Shown here: positions 33,768-46,379 of the stretch, one piece after another
Numbering within the stretch: the first letter of the stretch is position 1
Layout of the letters: every line of letters begins with the position of its first letter
Assembly (NCBI GenBank): GCA_014529385.2
Contig: CM043958.1
Span: forward strand, 78,969,169 to 79,033,168
Length of the DNA: 64,000 nt
Direction of reading: 5' to 3'
Origin: Adiantum capillus-veneris
Taxonomy: Eukaryota; Streptophyta; Polypodiopsida; Polypodiales; Pteridaceae
Translations under genes and position numbers: made by a program
The notes under the pieces: generated by a model
Databases searched by the model: none
What the model was told of the DNA's origin: nothing
What the model saw: the letters and a program-made list of their open reading frames with translations, nothing else

Positions 33768-35227
33768 TACAAACAAAAGTTGTAGCTAGTGGGCTGAACT
33801 TTTGCCTCAAATTTTTTCATATTTGTTTGAGCTACGAGATGTGAGCTATGATTTTATTAGTGGACCCCAGTTTTCCCATGCTATGCAGCCACACTCTCTC
33901 TTCCACTTTATCATTTTCCTCTTTCACACACACTTCTCCACTCATCATCCCCACCTCTCTCACCACTCCTCTATGCACCCTACTCACCTTCTCCTCAACC
34001 TTGAAGAATAAGAGAAACCATGGTGAACTCATACCTCCCACACACAATTCCATTCCAAAATTGACCACCTAGTCTCATTTTTCCTCCTCCAATTTACCCA
34101 TATCTATCAAAAAAACCACAAAATTCAGCCTCTTCTCTTAAAAGACAGCATCATGGTGGTTGATTACTCAGCTTCAATTACCTTGTCTCTCAAGGAAGGT
34201 CAAGAGTGGAGAAAAAATGTACCGTCAAAGCTAGTGGACCGTCAACAAGCGTCAAAATTGGCCCTACTCAAGACACTTGGAGCATCAACCTTGTAAGAAA
34301 TCCACCTTTTCTTACCTCTTAAGAGTTTTTCTTCCTTATTTGTATCCTACATGGATACTCCCATTGTAAATATCCAATTCCATTTGTAAATTAATACTAA
34401 CTCTACTAACACTAACCCACTATGAAAAGTCCTATCACCTCCATTTCTCTCCTCTCTCTTTCCCCACCAACTTCTTGATAATTCCAAGCAAAAGAAATTA
34501 GATAAATTGTTGAAAATCTAACCCAACCATGGTTAGAGGAGTAACCCTAGCCTTCAAAATTGCTATAAAAGGAGGGTGTAGCTAGCACAAAAAGGAGAAG
34601 CCATAAGCAAGAGCACTATGCTGTAGCTTCAGAAGCCAAGCTCAACCTCTCTAGAAGGAGCTCTTGAGTGGAAGCTCATTGTCTTATGCATGTGCATGTG
34701 TTGAAATAGGGGATTAGCAAGGGAACTCTATGCCATTGTAAGAGAGAGAGTGATCATTCAATTGAGAGTAGGAAATCTATCATTTCTCCTACTAGTGTAA
34801 GCCCAACATTTGCTGAATCAAGGAGGGTGGATTTGGACTAAGCTTGGATATTTTGTCTCCCTTCCAACGTGAAGTAATGGACAACAATGATGCGTAAGTG
34901 TCTTGGTGTTTTTTGTTAAGTTCTTGATAGCTTGTCTCTGGTGTTGTCATCAATCTAGCCATAAATCCCACATATTGTAAGAGGGCGACAGGGTGGAGAG
35001 GACTCCCCTGGCTTTTAGACAGTGATTGGGGTGGCTTTTCTTGTGATGTGTTGTGGTGAAATTTACGCAAGCTATGTTGAACAAATACTAATTTCACTTT
35101 GATTTGTCATGACAGATTTGTAAGAAGGTATTAATGCAACAAGCACCCCCTCCCCTTTTCTCTCTCTTTCTTAAATATATAGTTGTGTTTGCTTGATCAT
35201 TGCCGATACGTTTCAAAGCAGCCTGAG

Positions 35228-35309
<82 letters not shown>

Positions 35310-35567
35310 TTTTAGTGTGTGAGAGTGTTCCATTGGTGTTAGGGTTAGTGTAAATTCCTTGCTTGTTTGTGGGTTTCTCTAACGATTCTCCTCTTTTGCG
35401 CCTAGTTCGCTCTTAAACTAGGTGGTGCCCCTTGTGTAGTTGGGATTTGGCTGTGGGTTTGTTGTTTTGGTTTGTGTTGTGTTGTGCCCCAGCCCCATTG
35501 AGCAGCACGGGAGCCTTGAAGGGTGTCTAGAGGTTGCTCTTCTTGTTGCCCGTCCCGGACCGCCTCA
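33664..35567 (+). repeat. 3' LTR of the plus Tat element, 5'-truncated
   Basis: Matches 25721-27579. It joins directly onto integrase coding sequence with no polypurine tract, so the end of integrase, the PPT and probably the first part of U3 were deleted together. The junction has repeated text: TGTGTACAATCA occurs at 33636 and again at 33658, spanning the breakpoint. It ends CCGCCTCA at 35567, followed by CTAGA. Confidence 0.85.
35230..35306. repeat. (TC)n tract in the 3' LTR
   Basis: About 38 CT units, expanded compared with the 5' LTR copy at 27287-27317. Confidence 0.95.
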
Positions 35568-35572
35568 CTAGA

Positions 35573-36245
35573 AGTAGGTCACAAAAGGATTTTACCCTTA
35601 ATGGAGCTCCCACCTTGCTTCACCCTAACCACCTCACATACACCCTGTTTCATCAACTTCAAAATGCACCACGAATGAATTTTGTGTGTAGAAGGGGCCT
35701 CTTTTTATACACCAAAAGGACTGCTCCCTCTCTCTTAAGAAGAAACTGTGTGTAGCCGCCCTTATGTAGTCAAGTCTAATGTGGAATCTCCCACGTGCTC
35801 GGGTGTGGCCACCCTTGAAAAGACAAGTCCACTTAGAAATCGACCATTGGCCATTGACTACCAACCACTGAACAACAAGGCAATTGATCCACAAATTTTC
35901 GACCACTTTTCGATCGCCTTTTGGTCATAATATTCCAGCGTGAATTTTTGGTTTTTCGATGAGTGATTTTTCTTACGCACAATGGTTTCTCCTCATAATG
36001 GGGACCTTACAAATGTGCAGTTTTTAAACTAAAAGTTATAAGGGGTAAATTAGGCTACATACTTAATAGGACCTTAAGGTAATACTTTTGTACTTATTGG
36101 TCAATGCCTATGTTTATGGGTGCGACATAAGTACACACTCACATGTACATAATAGTGCATGTAGATCAAGGAAAAACACTAATATGTAAAACTCTATCCT
36201 AAAACTCTTATCAACAATCAAAAAATCCAAACATGGCCATCTACT
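35573..36245. other. Flank of the Tat element, no gene
   Basis: No supportable gene. A plus-strand stretch (35580-35755) reads openly for about 60 codons with no recognised motif. The rest is AT-rich. Confidence 0.4.
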
Positions 36246-36833
36246 AGTGACCAAACCAAAAGACACTAGTCCTAAACAACTAGCTCTAAGTAGATTGAAA
36301 TGGCCAAACACTACCCTATTCCGATTTAGCGCGGCTTATTCTAAGGGGTTTTACACAACATACCATAAGTGTCCAAACACGATGTGCCATCTATTAACAA
36401 CCAAAGAAAAAGTCACTAACCTTAAATGGCTAGCCCTAAGTAGACTGAAATGGGCAAATGCTACACTAATCCAATTTGGAGCGGCCAAATCTAAGCAACT
36501 TTACAGAGCCTACACTTACGCTCCAATTACGGCAATCTATTGGTGGCCAAACCAAAATTTCATAACCCTAATTTTCTAGCCCTTAGGGACTAGCCCTAAG
36601 AAGATTGAAATGGCCAAACACTACCTTGATCCAATTTAGAGTGGGTTAATCTAAGCAGCTTTAGATTGCGAACACTAATTTCCCAAACACAAGGTGCAAT
36701 CTATTAGCAGCCAAACCAAAAATCGTGTACCCTGAGTGGCTAGCTCTAAGTAGACTAAAATGGCCAAATGCTTCGCTACTCCGATTTCGAGCAGCCAAAT
36801 CAAAGCAGATTTACACGGTGTATCCCAACGCTA
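36246..36833. repeat. Tandem-repeat array, left half
   Basis: Three to four diverged units of roughly 150-190 bases contain ctagc(c/t)ctaagtagattgaaatggcc, ccgatttagagcggc, ctaagcaactttaca, tgtccaaacac and ggccaaaccaaa in the same order. The array stops at the LTR at 36834 and resumes, in register, at 45427, so the retroelement between them inserted into it. Alternative: part of an old LTR family. Confidence 0.75.
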
Positions 36834-37868
36834 TGAGCGGCATGGAAACGCACACAACACCTCTATGATCACCAGGCACACACTCTTGGGATGATACACA
36901 CACACACACATTATGGGGCATCACTCGGGTTACACAACCCACCTGGCCGAGATAGGGAACACACCGATGGAGTGAGACGAGAGAGACTATCCATTTACCC
37001 ACTCCGCACAGACACACACACACACACACACACACACCCAAAAACTCATCTCCAAAGAGGAGAGTTTATGATGTTTAGATACAACTAAGCTTGGGCCAAC
37101 ACCAATGGGGCAAATAGCTCACACAAAATGGGTAAAATATGCCAGATACAATCACAAATTGGAGCAGAAGCTTCGCTCATAGGAGAAACTTACACAGCCA
37201 AAAAAACAAAAACAAAGTGAGAAATTGGCAAAATGGATAGCGCCATCACGTCCAGAACGGCCTAAAACCCCAGTCTACAATGTCAAAGTGCTCAAATCCG
37301 ACCTCGATGAGCAGTTTATGGCCAAAACAGGCTCCAAAAACAACAAAAACTCACTTGGGGCCGTTCCTCCTCTTCTCTCACGTTTTTTCTGGCCTTTTCT
37401 CAGGTTTTCAGTTTCCAAACTTAGCTTTATTACTTGGGCACCTTTGGCTTTTTAGTTGACCTCAACCCCGAACAGGCCAAAAAGTGGCCTCGCAGTGCAT
37501 AGTTGTCACCCTGCTGCATCCATCCACACATCTGGCACACAACTTTTTCCAATAATGCATCCCGTAACCACGTGAAGTGGCACCCAAATATAGTTCTCAT
37601 GATGACCTTTCTACATAATTATCACAAAGAAACACTCACGCTGTGTCCTCAAGAAGTTTTACGCGCTAATAACTCCTCATTATTATAGAAAAAACACACT
37701 AAGACTGGTGACGATGAAAATCAATGCACTATGTACATGCTCTCCTACCTGTACACATGTGGGCCCCACGTAAACACTTGGCTCTAGAAAATGGAAAATT
37801 CTTTATTCGATGAACCATGCATGGGTATGTACATATGTGCAATCACTTCTTCCAAAAAATTCCTAACA
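36834..37868 (-). repeat. 3' LTR of the minus-strand Tat element
   Basis: Starts TGAGCGGCATGG and ends CTAACA on the plus strand (TGTTAG...GCTCA on the minus strand). Matches 44294-45426 throughout, with small indels and an expanded CA tract (37014-37036). The left flank is ACGCT plus A; the right flank of the other LTR is ACACT, a 4-of-5 match for a target-site duplication. Confidence 0.85.
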
Positions 37869-37887
37869 TAATTTGCCCATCCCCTAG
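37869..37887 (-). other. Polypurine tract of the minus Tat element
   Basis: On the minus strand CTAGGGGATGGGCAAATTA directly precedes the LTR start TGTTAG. The position immediately inside the 3' LTR fits a plus-strand-synthesis primer. Confidence 0.6.
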
Positions 37888-37906
37888 GCTGCTAGATCAT
37901 TCATGA

Positions 37907-40900
37907 TCAGCAGGCAGCAAAAAGAAATATGAGACTCGCCGTGTCACAAGTCTCCTCATCCCTCAACATTACTTGCTCCACAGACAACTCATCTTGCTCC
38001 ACCATCATTAACTTGGCATTATATAATTTAAGACACAATATATTTACCTTTGACTTATGTAGAGTCCCATCTAGGTTAGCCAACTGATATGTACAATTCG
38101 GAAAACACTCTGCTACCTTGAAAGGGCCTTCCCACTTAATGTGAAACTTCTTTTGTAAGGTGTTGTCCAGCTTACTATTGTACCGCAAAACCAAGTCATG
38201 CTTCTTGATACCCTTACTTTTGACCTTTGTATTTATCTTTGCCAAAGCCTTATCCTGCATCTGCACATAATGTTCCAATGCACTCATCCTATCCAGTTGA
38301 ACCTCTTGCAATTGTAAGAGACTCTCTTTGAATGCATCACTAGGCGTCCCAAGAAACTTCTCTAACATCTTTACTTCAGGCAACTCTACCTCCACAGGAA
38401 ATAGTGCTTCCTTTCCATATACCAAGTGAAATGGAGTAAACCCTGTACCTGTGTTCACCGAAGGACGGTAAGCCCATAATGCACTAGGCCGTTCCAAATC
38501 CTAATTCTTTCCTTGGTGCTTTGTCACTTTTGAGAGAAATTGTACCAACTCACCATTGAATCTTTCATTTAAGCCATTACATTGGGGATAATAAGGAGTG
38601 GTATGCTGCTGCCTAATCTTCATCTTCGCGCATAAAAAGTCTAGCAGTTTAGCTCTAAATACTGGCCCCTTATCTGAAAGTAGCTCCAATGGCACTCCAA
38701 ATTTTCAACATATTTCATCATACACAAATTTTGCATCATCCTTTGCAGTCATTTGTTTTACTTCTATAGCCTCTGCCCATCTAGAGAGATAGTCCACTGC
38801 AATCAAAATATAGCTTTTTCCCCTGCTTGTGATAGGTAACGGGCCTATTGCATCAATCCCTCACTTTTCAAACACATCAAACGCCATAAAGGTTTTTCGT
38901 AGCTCTGGCTGCAACACTCTCTTCCCAAATGCTTGACACCTATTGCAAGACCTACACCAATGGTGAACATCCTTGTGCAAACTAGGCCATACATACCCCT
39001 CTTGCAAGATCTTATGCAAGGTGATCTTTAGAGCAAAATGTCTGCCACATGCACCTTCATGATTCTCTTCCAACACTCTGTAAATCTCCTCCCGCCAAGG
39101 TACACGTCTCAACTCGATATCAGCCCCTTTCATGTATAAGAAATCACCAATCAATTTGTACCTGGATGCTCTACGCACAAAACCATACTTCTTAGACTTG
39201 TGACTGTCCTTCGAAATAATTCCCATTAGCAAAAACTCCTCTTCTTGAGCCAAACTTTCCCGGCCATGATAAAGAGGTAAATTGGTCCTCAACACAAATA
39301 GCTCCCCAATCATGCTTTGAGCTCTTCATGTGCCTCTCCACTTAGAGCACGTTCAATGTGTCTAATGCTCCATGCTTCAAACTTTTTTAACAAGCCTTTA
39401 ATTCTAAAACACATTTCCTTCAATGAGGTGTTCCTGCTCTTCCACACACCCAACACTTGCTTCACAACTAGCAAGGAATCACCTTTTATGCTCAACCTTC
39501 TAATCCCATGCTTCAAACAAATGTGTAATCCAGCTTCCAAAGTTTCACATTCAGCCTCATTGTTACTATGAGCATCCAATTTAAACCCTCTCTTGCATAC
39601 TAACTAGTTATGCCCTCTGCGTCATAAAGTGCTATACCCCTTGAAGCCGCATCATGGATCTTCCTATATGAGCCATCAAAGAACAACACATCTGCATTGC
39701 TGATCTATGGCACTTCTTCAACTAGCCTTCTCACCACCTCTTCCTTAACAAGAAGGGGATTCTCCTTGTAAGTCAACAAATCACCTAGGATAGCCCTTGT
39801 ACTGTCTTGCACTAGAAAAGAGAACTAAAAATATTGCATCTCAATTACCCATTTCTTGAACACATTTGACATGTTAGCATCATTAATTAATTGTGGCAAA
39901 AAGGCATAACTCGTTAAGGAAACAAACGGTCATGGTTGCAAGTAATGACAAAATCGTCGACAGGTAAATATTACACTTGCCATCACTAGCTCTACTTCCG
40001 TGAATTTTCTCTCTGCTACCAGCTTTACTCGGCTTGCACAATACACTGGCCTCATATAATGGGTTCCCTTCCCCTTTGCAATAGCATGGCTCCAATGGCA
40101 TCATCCCCTACTGATGGATTTAAAAAAAACACTTGCTCCCAATCAGGAGCTTGCATGGCTAACAACCCCCCTAACACCTCTTGAAACACTTCTTCACACT
40201 TGTCATCCCATTGAAATGGATCATTATTTGCCACTTGTTGTAATGGATAAAGGAGCTGTGAAGATAATGGAACAAACCGCGCCATGTACTTCACTTTGTG
40301 TGTAAATGTTGCCAATTGCTTCGTACTCGTAGGTGATGGAAGAAGAACAATAGACTTAACCTTGTCTGGATCAGCCTCAATGCCATTTTCTGACACCATA
40401 TGGCCCAATAACTTCACCCTTGGTTGTGGTAAATGACATTTCTTTAGATTTAGTTGTCCTCCACATTCATCATATCGAGCCAATACCATCTATAGCTTCT
40501 CATGGTGTTCAACCCTACTGTTGTAGACACAGAAGTCATCCATAAAAGCTTTAACACAACTACCAGTGAATGGTTCCAATACCCAATTTGCTCTCTCTTG
40601 ATAGAAAGATGGTCCATTTGACAACCCAAATGGCAATAATGTGTAGCAATAACAGCCCCATGGTGTAATGAAAGTTGTCTTTGTTCGGTCTTTAAGAGCA
40701 TCTTCAATTGAAAATAGCCTGAAAAACCATCGCACACACTATACCTCTCATAACCTGCCACTGAATCCAAGATCTGATCGATGAATGGGAGAGGATATGG
40801 GTTCTTCTTAGTGGCTACATTTAAGGGTTTAAAATCTACACAAATCCTCCACTTCCCATCCTTCTTTGGACTGACTACTTCTGGACCCACCCATTCTTTG

Positions 40901-43243
40901 GTTTCCACTGTGACTATGAACCCTACCTTCAATAACTTGTCCACCTCTTCCCACAAGGCTTCCATCTGCCTTGACCCATCCATCTTAGACTTTTCTGCAC
41001 TGGCTTAACACCTTCTTTTAGCTCTATATGCATGTCTTCTCCTTTGAACCCTCTGAGTCTCTTCATATGAAGTAATGATTACATCAGGGAAACTAGCCAG
41101 CATGTGCAAATATATATCCTTCTCCATAGCTGAGAGGTCTCCACTGATCATTTGTGTCATCAACTCCTGCTTCTTTGAAAATTTAACCTTGGTTTGCATC
41201 AGCCTTTCTATCACTTCATAAGGCGCTTCACTTTCATCTTCAATCTCATTTGCAGATGCAACTAAACTACAATCTTGGATTTCTTTGTCCATCAAAATAA
41301 ATGCAACATCAACATCCTCATCACTAGTGGTAGTACTATCACTGTCCTTGTCAGACACTGTGGAATAGTCTTCATCACTAGACTCATCTTCATCTTCATA
41401 AATCTCTTCCAATTGCTTCCTTGTGTCCATATTATATAGCTTATTGGCACTTGTTTCTCTGTAGAGGCTAATCGTACCATGTCTCCAATCTTGAACAACT
41501 CCCATTGAACGTAGCCATGGTCTGCCCAGTATAATTTGGATATGCTCCCAACCCAGCTGGCATCACATGAAAATCAACCACTACCTTTGCATCATATGCC
41601 TCCACTTCTAAGCTCTTTACAACACCTAAACATTTTACTTTTTGATGGTTTGACAATCTAATCCAGAAACCTGACCCCCCAGCCATCATTGTAAGACCCA
41701 TCTTCTCAACACATGAGTGTGTTATGACACATATTTGGGCTATTCCATCAACGTAACTTTGTCCCAAATTTTTTCTTTTGTGCCACACATCTACTATTGG
41801 GCAAATGTCTGGTAGCTCGTCTATTGCCAACGCCTTTACTAAACCTCTCTTTGGTTCTTTCTCCATTTGGTTAACCATCCTCTTCCATTGTCTCTTTAGC
41901 TTAGGCACCATCTTTATAAGCTACCCAAAAGTAACATCGGCTTTCCCGCTCATTAGATCCTCCTTCAAGTAATAGCTTAATTGCCCATCCCCTAGTGAAA
42001 AATCTGAAACATGAAACTTGCGGACAAGCCCTTCTTTTCCTCTTGGCCTTGACATCCTCGCCTTCATGGCTCTTTTCCTTCTTCTTACTAGGACCTGTGG
42101 CACTTCTTCCTTCATTATCCTCTATGGTCCTCTTCCCAATAGTCATAAATAATGTATCCTCTAGCTTTGATGCCTTCTCCAAGGTAACCACACTTGTCAC
42201 TTTCGTCTTTCCCTTTTCCTCTTGGATTAATCCACTAGTTCCTTCTTCTCCCTTAATTTCGATGCCATAATCATTTGACCTAGTTAGCACCTGTCTTGGC
42301 AATGGATACATGTCTTCCCCCATCCTTGGTGTCTTATCACATTGCGGGTTGATGTGGCCCAACTCTCCGCAATTATAACATGTGGTCATCTACCTCCAGA
42401 ACCTACCATTGCTTTGTCCAACACCATTCTTGGGTCTTTCTTGACCTCCTTGCTGATCTGCAAACCTCCCCTGACCTCAATTATTCCCCACATTACCCAA
42501 CATGTTTAGGCGGAGATTCTTCATTAAATCTACCACTTTCCTCATGGCTTGCCTTAGCCCATCATCATGCACTGCTGTAGTGACCATTGTTGGCATAACT
42601 TGAGGAGTAACAGAAACCACTGGTTCATGATGAACCCCTAGCATGCAACCTTGTAAAGAGTCCATAGGCTGAAACGTAATCTCCTGGGCGAAGACTCCAC
42701 CCCTAGCTGGCTCATTTTTCTTAGTTTCCACTCTTTGTTACTTGCCACCTCCAATGCATCTTCATATGTTCTAGGCTTCTTTAGTTCCACTCTCCAGCTT
42801 ATATTCTCCCAAAGACCAACCAATAATCTGTCCTTCTTCATCATGTCAGGTGGGGGTACTTGTGGTGCTAAGGCCTTACACATCCGCTCCCTTGCCAATG
42901 AAAACTTACATATGTACGCATCTACTGGCTCACCTTCCTTTTGCACCAAACCTTGTACTTCTTGCCACACTTTGTCAGCATCTTCTATCTTCACAAACTC
43001 CACTTCCAATCCATGCCTTATATTGTCCCAACTCCATCTTACCAGTGGGATCAGCTACACGCAGCTCCTCTTCAAATATTTGGACCAAACTCGTGTATCA
43101 CTCTTCAAACAAATTTGGAGAAGACGTAACATCTGCGCCGGGTCATGAATGTGGTTGCTAATGCAGGAATCCTCTATCTTTTCCAAAAAGTCTTCCACAT
43201 CTTCATCACTTCTTGCATGAAATTCCGGATAAGAGAAAGCCAT
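37907..43243 (-). pseudogene. Tat-type Gag-Pol, many frameshifts and stops
   Basis: Minus-strand pieces in order. Gag from ATG 43243 (MAFSYPEFHARSDEDVEDF) to about 42480; zinc knuckle CYNCGELGHINPQC (42380); protease relic YVDGIAQICVIT (41760; usual DGG changed to DGI); RT from 40983 with ICVDFKPLN and MDDFCVY (40540); RNase H relic FFLNPSVGDDAIGAMLLQ (40120); additional RNase H with NNEAECETL and IKGDSLLVVKQ (39560-39450). Integrase has zinc finger CRSCNRCQ (38960), LLSDKGP (38690), CNGLNERFNGEL (38560, catalytic Glu present) and a GPF-type C-terminus (KWEGPFKVAECFP, 38130). At least seven frame changes or stops separate the pieces, so it cannot be active. The integrase end is complete here, unlike in the plus element. 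Confidence 0.85.
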
Positions 43244-44265
43244 GGCTACCCAAGTTACAATGCTTTAAGAACCCCTTCCAACACACATGCAAGAACCGAA
43301 AAGGTTTGACTGACTCAATCCCTAGAAACTTCAATGGATCTCATCTTTAGATAAGGACAAACACATGCACATCAAATGAGTTTTCATAGTTAATCCTCGG
43401 AATTACAACAGGCAAAGGACATTCCAGTATCTCTCTTTATCTTCTTGGCCCGAACATAAAGACTATGCGCTACTGGAAAAAAAAAATCCTAGACACGTGA
43501 ACATTTATCTGGATTCTTTGTGCTAAATGAAAAGGAGTGAATTGAGGTCCATTTTGATCATCCATTAAAGCCAACCATGCAGCTCCCAAGAAGGCACATC
43601 TGACTCATCCTCTGATTTTGCCAGAATTTTTAGCAGCATAACAACATAAATGGCTCAAAAGGCCAAAAAACCAGCCATCACGACTTCTAAAAGTTTTGGC
43701 AAAGTTTCCCTAGAAGTAGAGTAGTAAGAACCCAAAATATAGACTGTATATGTATGCATAACCTGCCAACAATAGAACCCGAGAATCAAGTAGGAATCAC
43801 TAGTACATAGCCTATGCCGAGGTCACAAAAAGGGTGCTCCAGCCACCTGTATCACCGAAAGGATCTCACATTTGAGAATCCCCCCATCTCAATAAACCTC
43901 ACGCTATCGACCCTCTCATGAAAGCTTATGCAAATCTCGTATAGTCAAGTCTCAGAAATGACTATCTTCCAGACCAAGTCTCAAAAATGGCTGGGACTAC
44001 CAAATAAAACCAAGTATGGCTCCAGAAAGGCGTACAATGGCAGTTTCCACAAATAACGTACAATACCAGCAGACAATGCACTCAAACAGGCACCAAATGA
44101 TGCATACCCATGAATATGTAAGTGACTCCCACTTGCCACTGTATTAATTTACTCTAGCTACTTGTACCTGTGTGAATCACCTATACTTATCCCTGTCCCT
44201 CTAACATGTAACCTGTAACCTGTAATCTGCAATATGTACTCCAGAAGCTGAAGGTACTCGAAGAA
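43244..44265 (-). other. 5' leader of the minus Tat element
   Basis: About 1 kb between PBS and Gag ATG with no frame resembling the accessory proteins of the plus element. I see no other feature. Confidence 0.6.
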
Positions 44266-44268
44266 GAT

Positions 44269-44287
44269 CCTCAGTGGGGGCACCAAA
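44269..44287 (-). other. Primer binding site of the minus Tat element
   Basis: Minus strand TTGGTGCCCCCACTGAGGA, six bases inside the 5' LTR. It differs at only two positions from the plus element's PBS, so both use the same or similar tRNA primers. Confidence 0.65.
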
Positions 44288-44293
44288 AGAATG

Positions 44294-45426
44294 TGAGCGG
44301 GATGGAAACACACACAATGCCTCTATGATCACCCGACACACACTCTTGGGATGATACAAACACACACACACTATGCGGCACCACTCGGCTTACACAACCC
44401 ACCTGGCCGAGACAGGGAACACACCGATGGAGTGAGAAGAGAGAGACTATCCATTTGCCCGCTCCACACAAAGACACACCCAAAAACTCAGCTCAAAAGA
44501 GGAGAATTTATGATTTTTAGATACAATTGAGCTTGGGCCAACACCAATGAGGCAAATAGCTCACACAATATGGGTAAAATATACCAGATACAATCACAAG
44601 TTGGAGTAGAAGCTCGCTCATAGGAGAAACTTACACAACCAAAATGGAAAAAAATAGTGAAGAGTTTGGAAAAAGGGACAGCTCCATCGCGTCCAAAACG
44701 GCTCGAAAACCCAGTCTACAATGTCAAAGTGCTCTAATCCGACCTCGGATGAGTAGTTTATGGCCAAAATAGACTCCAAAAATAGCAAAAACTCACTTGC
44801 GGCTGTTCCTACTTTTCTCTCCATGTTTTTTTTGGACTGATCTCAATTTTTTCATCTCTCACATACACTTAGATTTATTACTTGGGCACCTTTGGCCTTT
44901 TAGTTGACCTCAACGGACCCCGAACAAGCCAAAAAGTGGCCTCGCAGTGCATAATTGTCACCCTGCTACATCCATCCGCACACCTGACACTCAACTTTCT
45001 CCAATAATGCATCCCACAACCACATGAAGTCGCACCCAAAATATTGTCCTCATGATGAATTTTTTGCATAATTATCACAAGAAAACCCCCACGTTGTGTC
45101 CGTTCTTATCCATGTGCAAGTATTGACCCCATTCAACCTCCTAACACCATTGGATGCCATTTGACGCACCTACTTACCTCATGTCGTCGACCTGCGGATA
45201 GCTTCCTCGAAAAGTTTTACACGCTATCAACTCCTCATTATTATAGAAAAGACACACTGATACTGGTGACGATGAAAATCAATGCACTATGTGCATGCTG
45301 TCCTACCTCTACACATGTGGGTCCCACGTAAACACCTGGCTCTGGAAAATGGGAAATTCTTTATTCGATGCACCATGCATGAGTATGGACATATGTGCAA
45401 TCACTTCTTCCAAAAAACTTCTAACA
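44294..45426 (-). repeat. 5' LTR of the minus-strand Tat element
   Basis: Starts TGAGCGGGATGG (44294), ends CTAACA (45426) on the plus strand. It is about 100 bases longer than the 3' LTR, mainly from a segment near 45110-45210 absent in the other. Divergence from the 3' LTR is visibly greater than between the plus element's LTRs, so this is the older insertion. Confidence 0.85.
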
Positions 45427-45690
45427 ACACTTCAAATATGATGATCTATTTACATCTAAACCAAAAGTCTCTAACCTTAAGCCGCTAACCCTTAGTGGCT
45501 AGCTCTAAAAGCAAACTAAAATGTCCAAAGGCTTCACTACTCGGATTTAGAGCGGCTTAATCTTAGCAACTTTACACAACATACCCTAACTGTCCAAACA
45601 TGATTACCATCTAGTAGCGGCCAAACCAGAAGCCGTTAACCCTACACAGCTAGTCCTAAATGGCTATTCCTAATCAGAGTGCAATGGCTA
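45427..45690. repeat. Tandem-repeat array, right half
   Basis: Continues the 36246-36833 array: cggatttagagcggcttaa, ttagcaactttacac, ctgtccaaacatgat and ggccaaaccagaag occur in the same order and spacing. It begins at the point in the unit where the left half stops. Confidence 0.75.
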
Positions 45691-46304
45691 AATGCTATTG
45701 TGACACAACACGAGAGAGTGAAATACACTGATAATGAAAAATATAGAGTACGCGAAATAAATAGATGAAATAAAGAATCTATGGAATCTAGGTGTAAGGT
45801 AATCATTACAAGAAGATCATAGCTTGTTCCATAACCTCTCGACCACCCATGAGCTATCTCAATCTCAATCACACTCTCACTCTCAATCACAATTGCAATC
45901 TCAGTCTCAACTTCAATCTCAATCTTGTGCACAATCTCAATATATCTCAAACACAATTAGACACTCAATCTCAATCACACTCTCTAAGCAGAGTGCAATG
46001 GCTAAATGCTATTGTGACACAACACGAGAGAGTGAAATACACTGATAATGTAAAATATAGAGTACGCAAAATAAATAGATGAAATAAAGAATCTATGGAA
46101 TCTAGATGTAAGGTAATGATTACAAGAAGATCATAGCTCGTTCCATAACCTCTCGACCACCCATGAGCTATCTCAATCTCAATCTCAATCACACTCTCAC
46201 TCTCAATCACAATTGCAATCTCAGTCTCAACTTAAATTTCAATCTTGTGCACAATCTCAATATATCTCAAACACAATTAGACACTCAATCTCAATGACAC
46301 TCTC
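45677..46304. repeat. 314-bp tandem duplication
   Basis: gagtgcaatggctaaatgct starts at 45677 and again at 45991, and the following 310 bases match almost perfectly. The inner part (45847-45980 and 46165-46375) is low-complexity text built from caatctcaat and cacactctc. A recent local duplication. Confidence 0.85.
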
Positions 46305-46379
46305 AATCACAATCACACTCTCAATCTCAATGACACTCAATCACAATCACACTCTCAATCTCAATCTCTCAATGGAAAC

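Larger units (their letters stand above)
36834..45426 (-). mobile_element. Tat-type Ty3 retrotransposon, LTR to LTR, decayed
   Basis: 8.6 kb, minus strand: 5' LTR 44294-45426, PBS, leader, gag-pol 43243-37907, PPT, 3' LTR 36834-37868. Flanked on both sides by one tandem-repeat array, and by ACGCT/ACACT. Its protease, RT and extra RNase H text is similar to that of the plus element at 29-34 kb, so the two are related lineages. It has no open frames between PBS and gag comparable to the plus element's accessory frames. Confidence 0.85.

Noticed and set aside
37907-43243. Plus-strand frames across the minus Tat element and the chromovirus as separate genes
   Set aside because: They are antisense shadows of recognisable Gag-Pol text and carry no motifs of their own.
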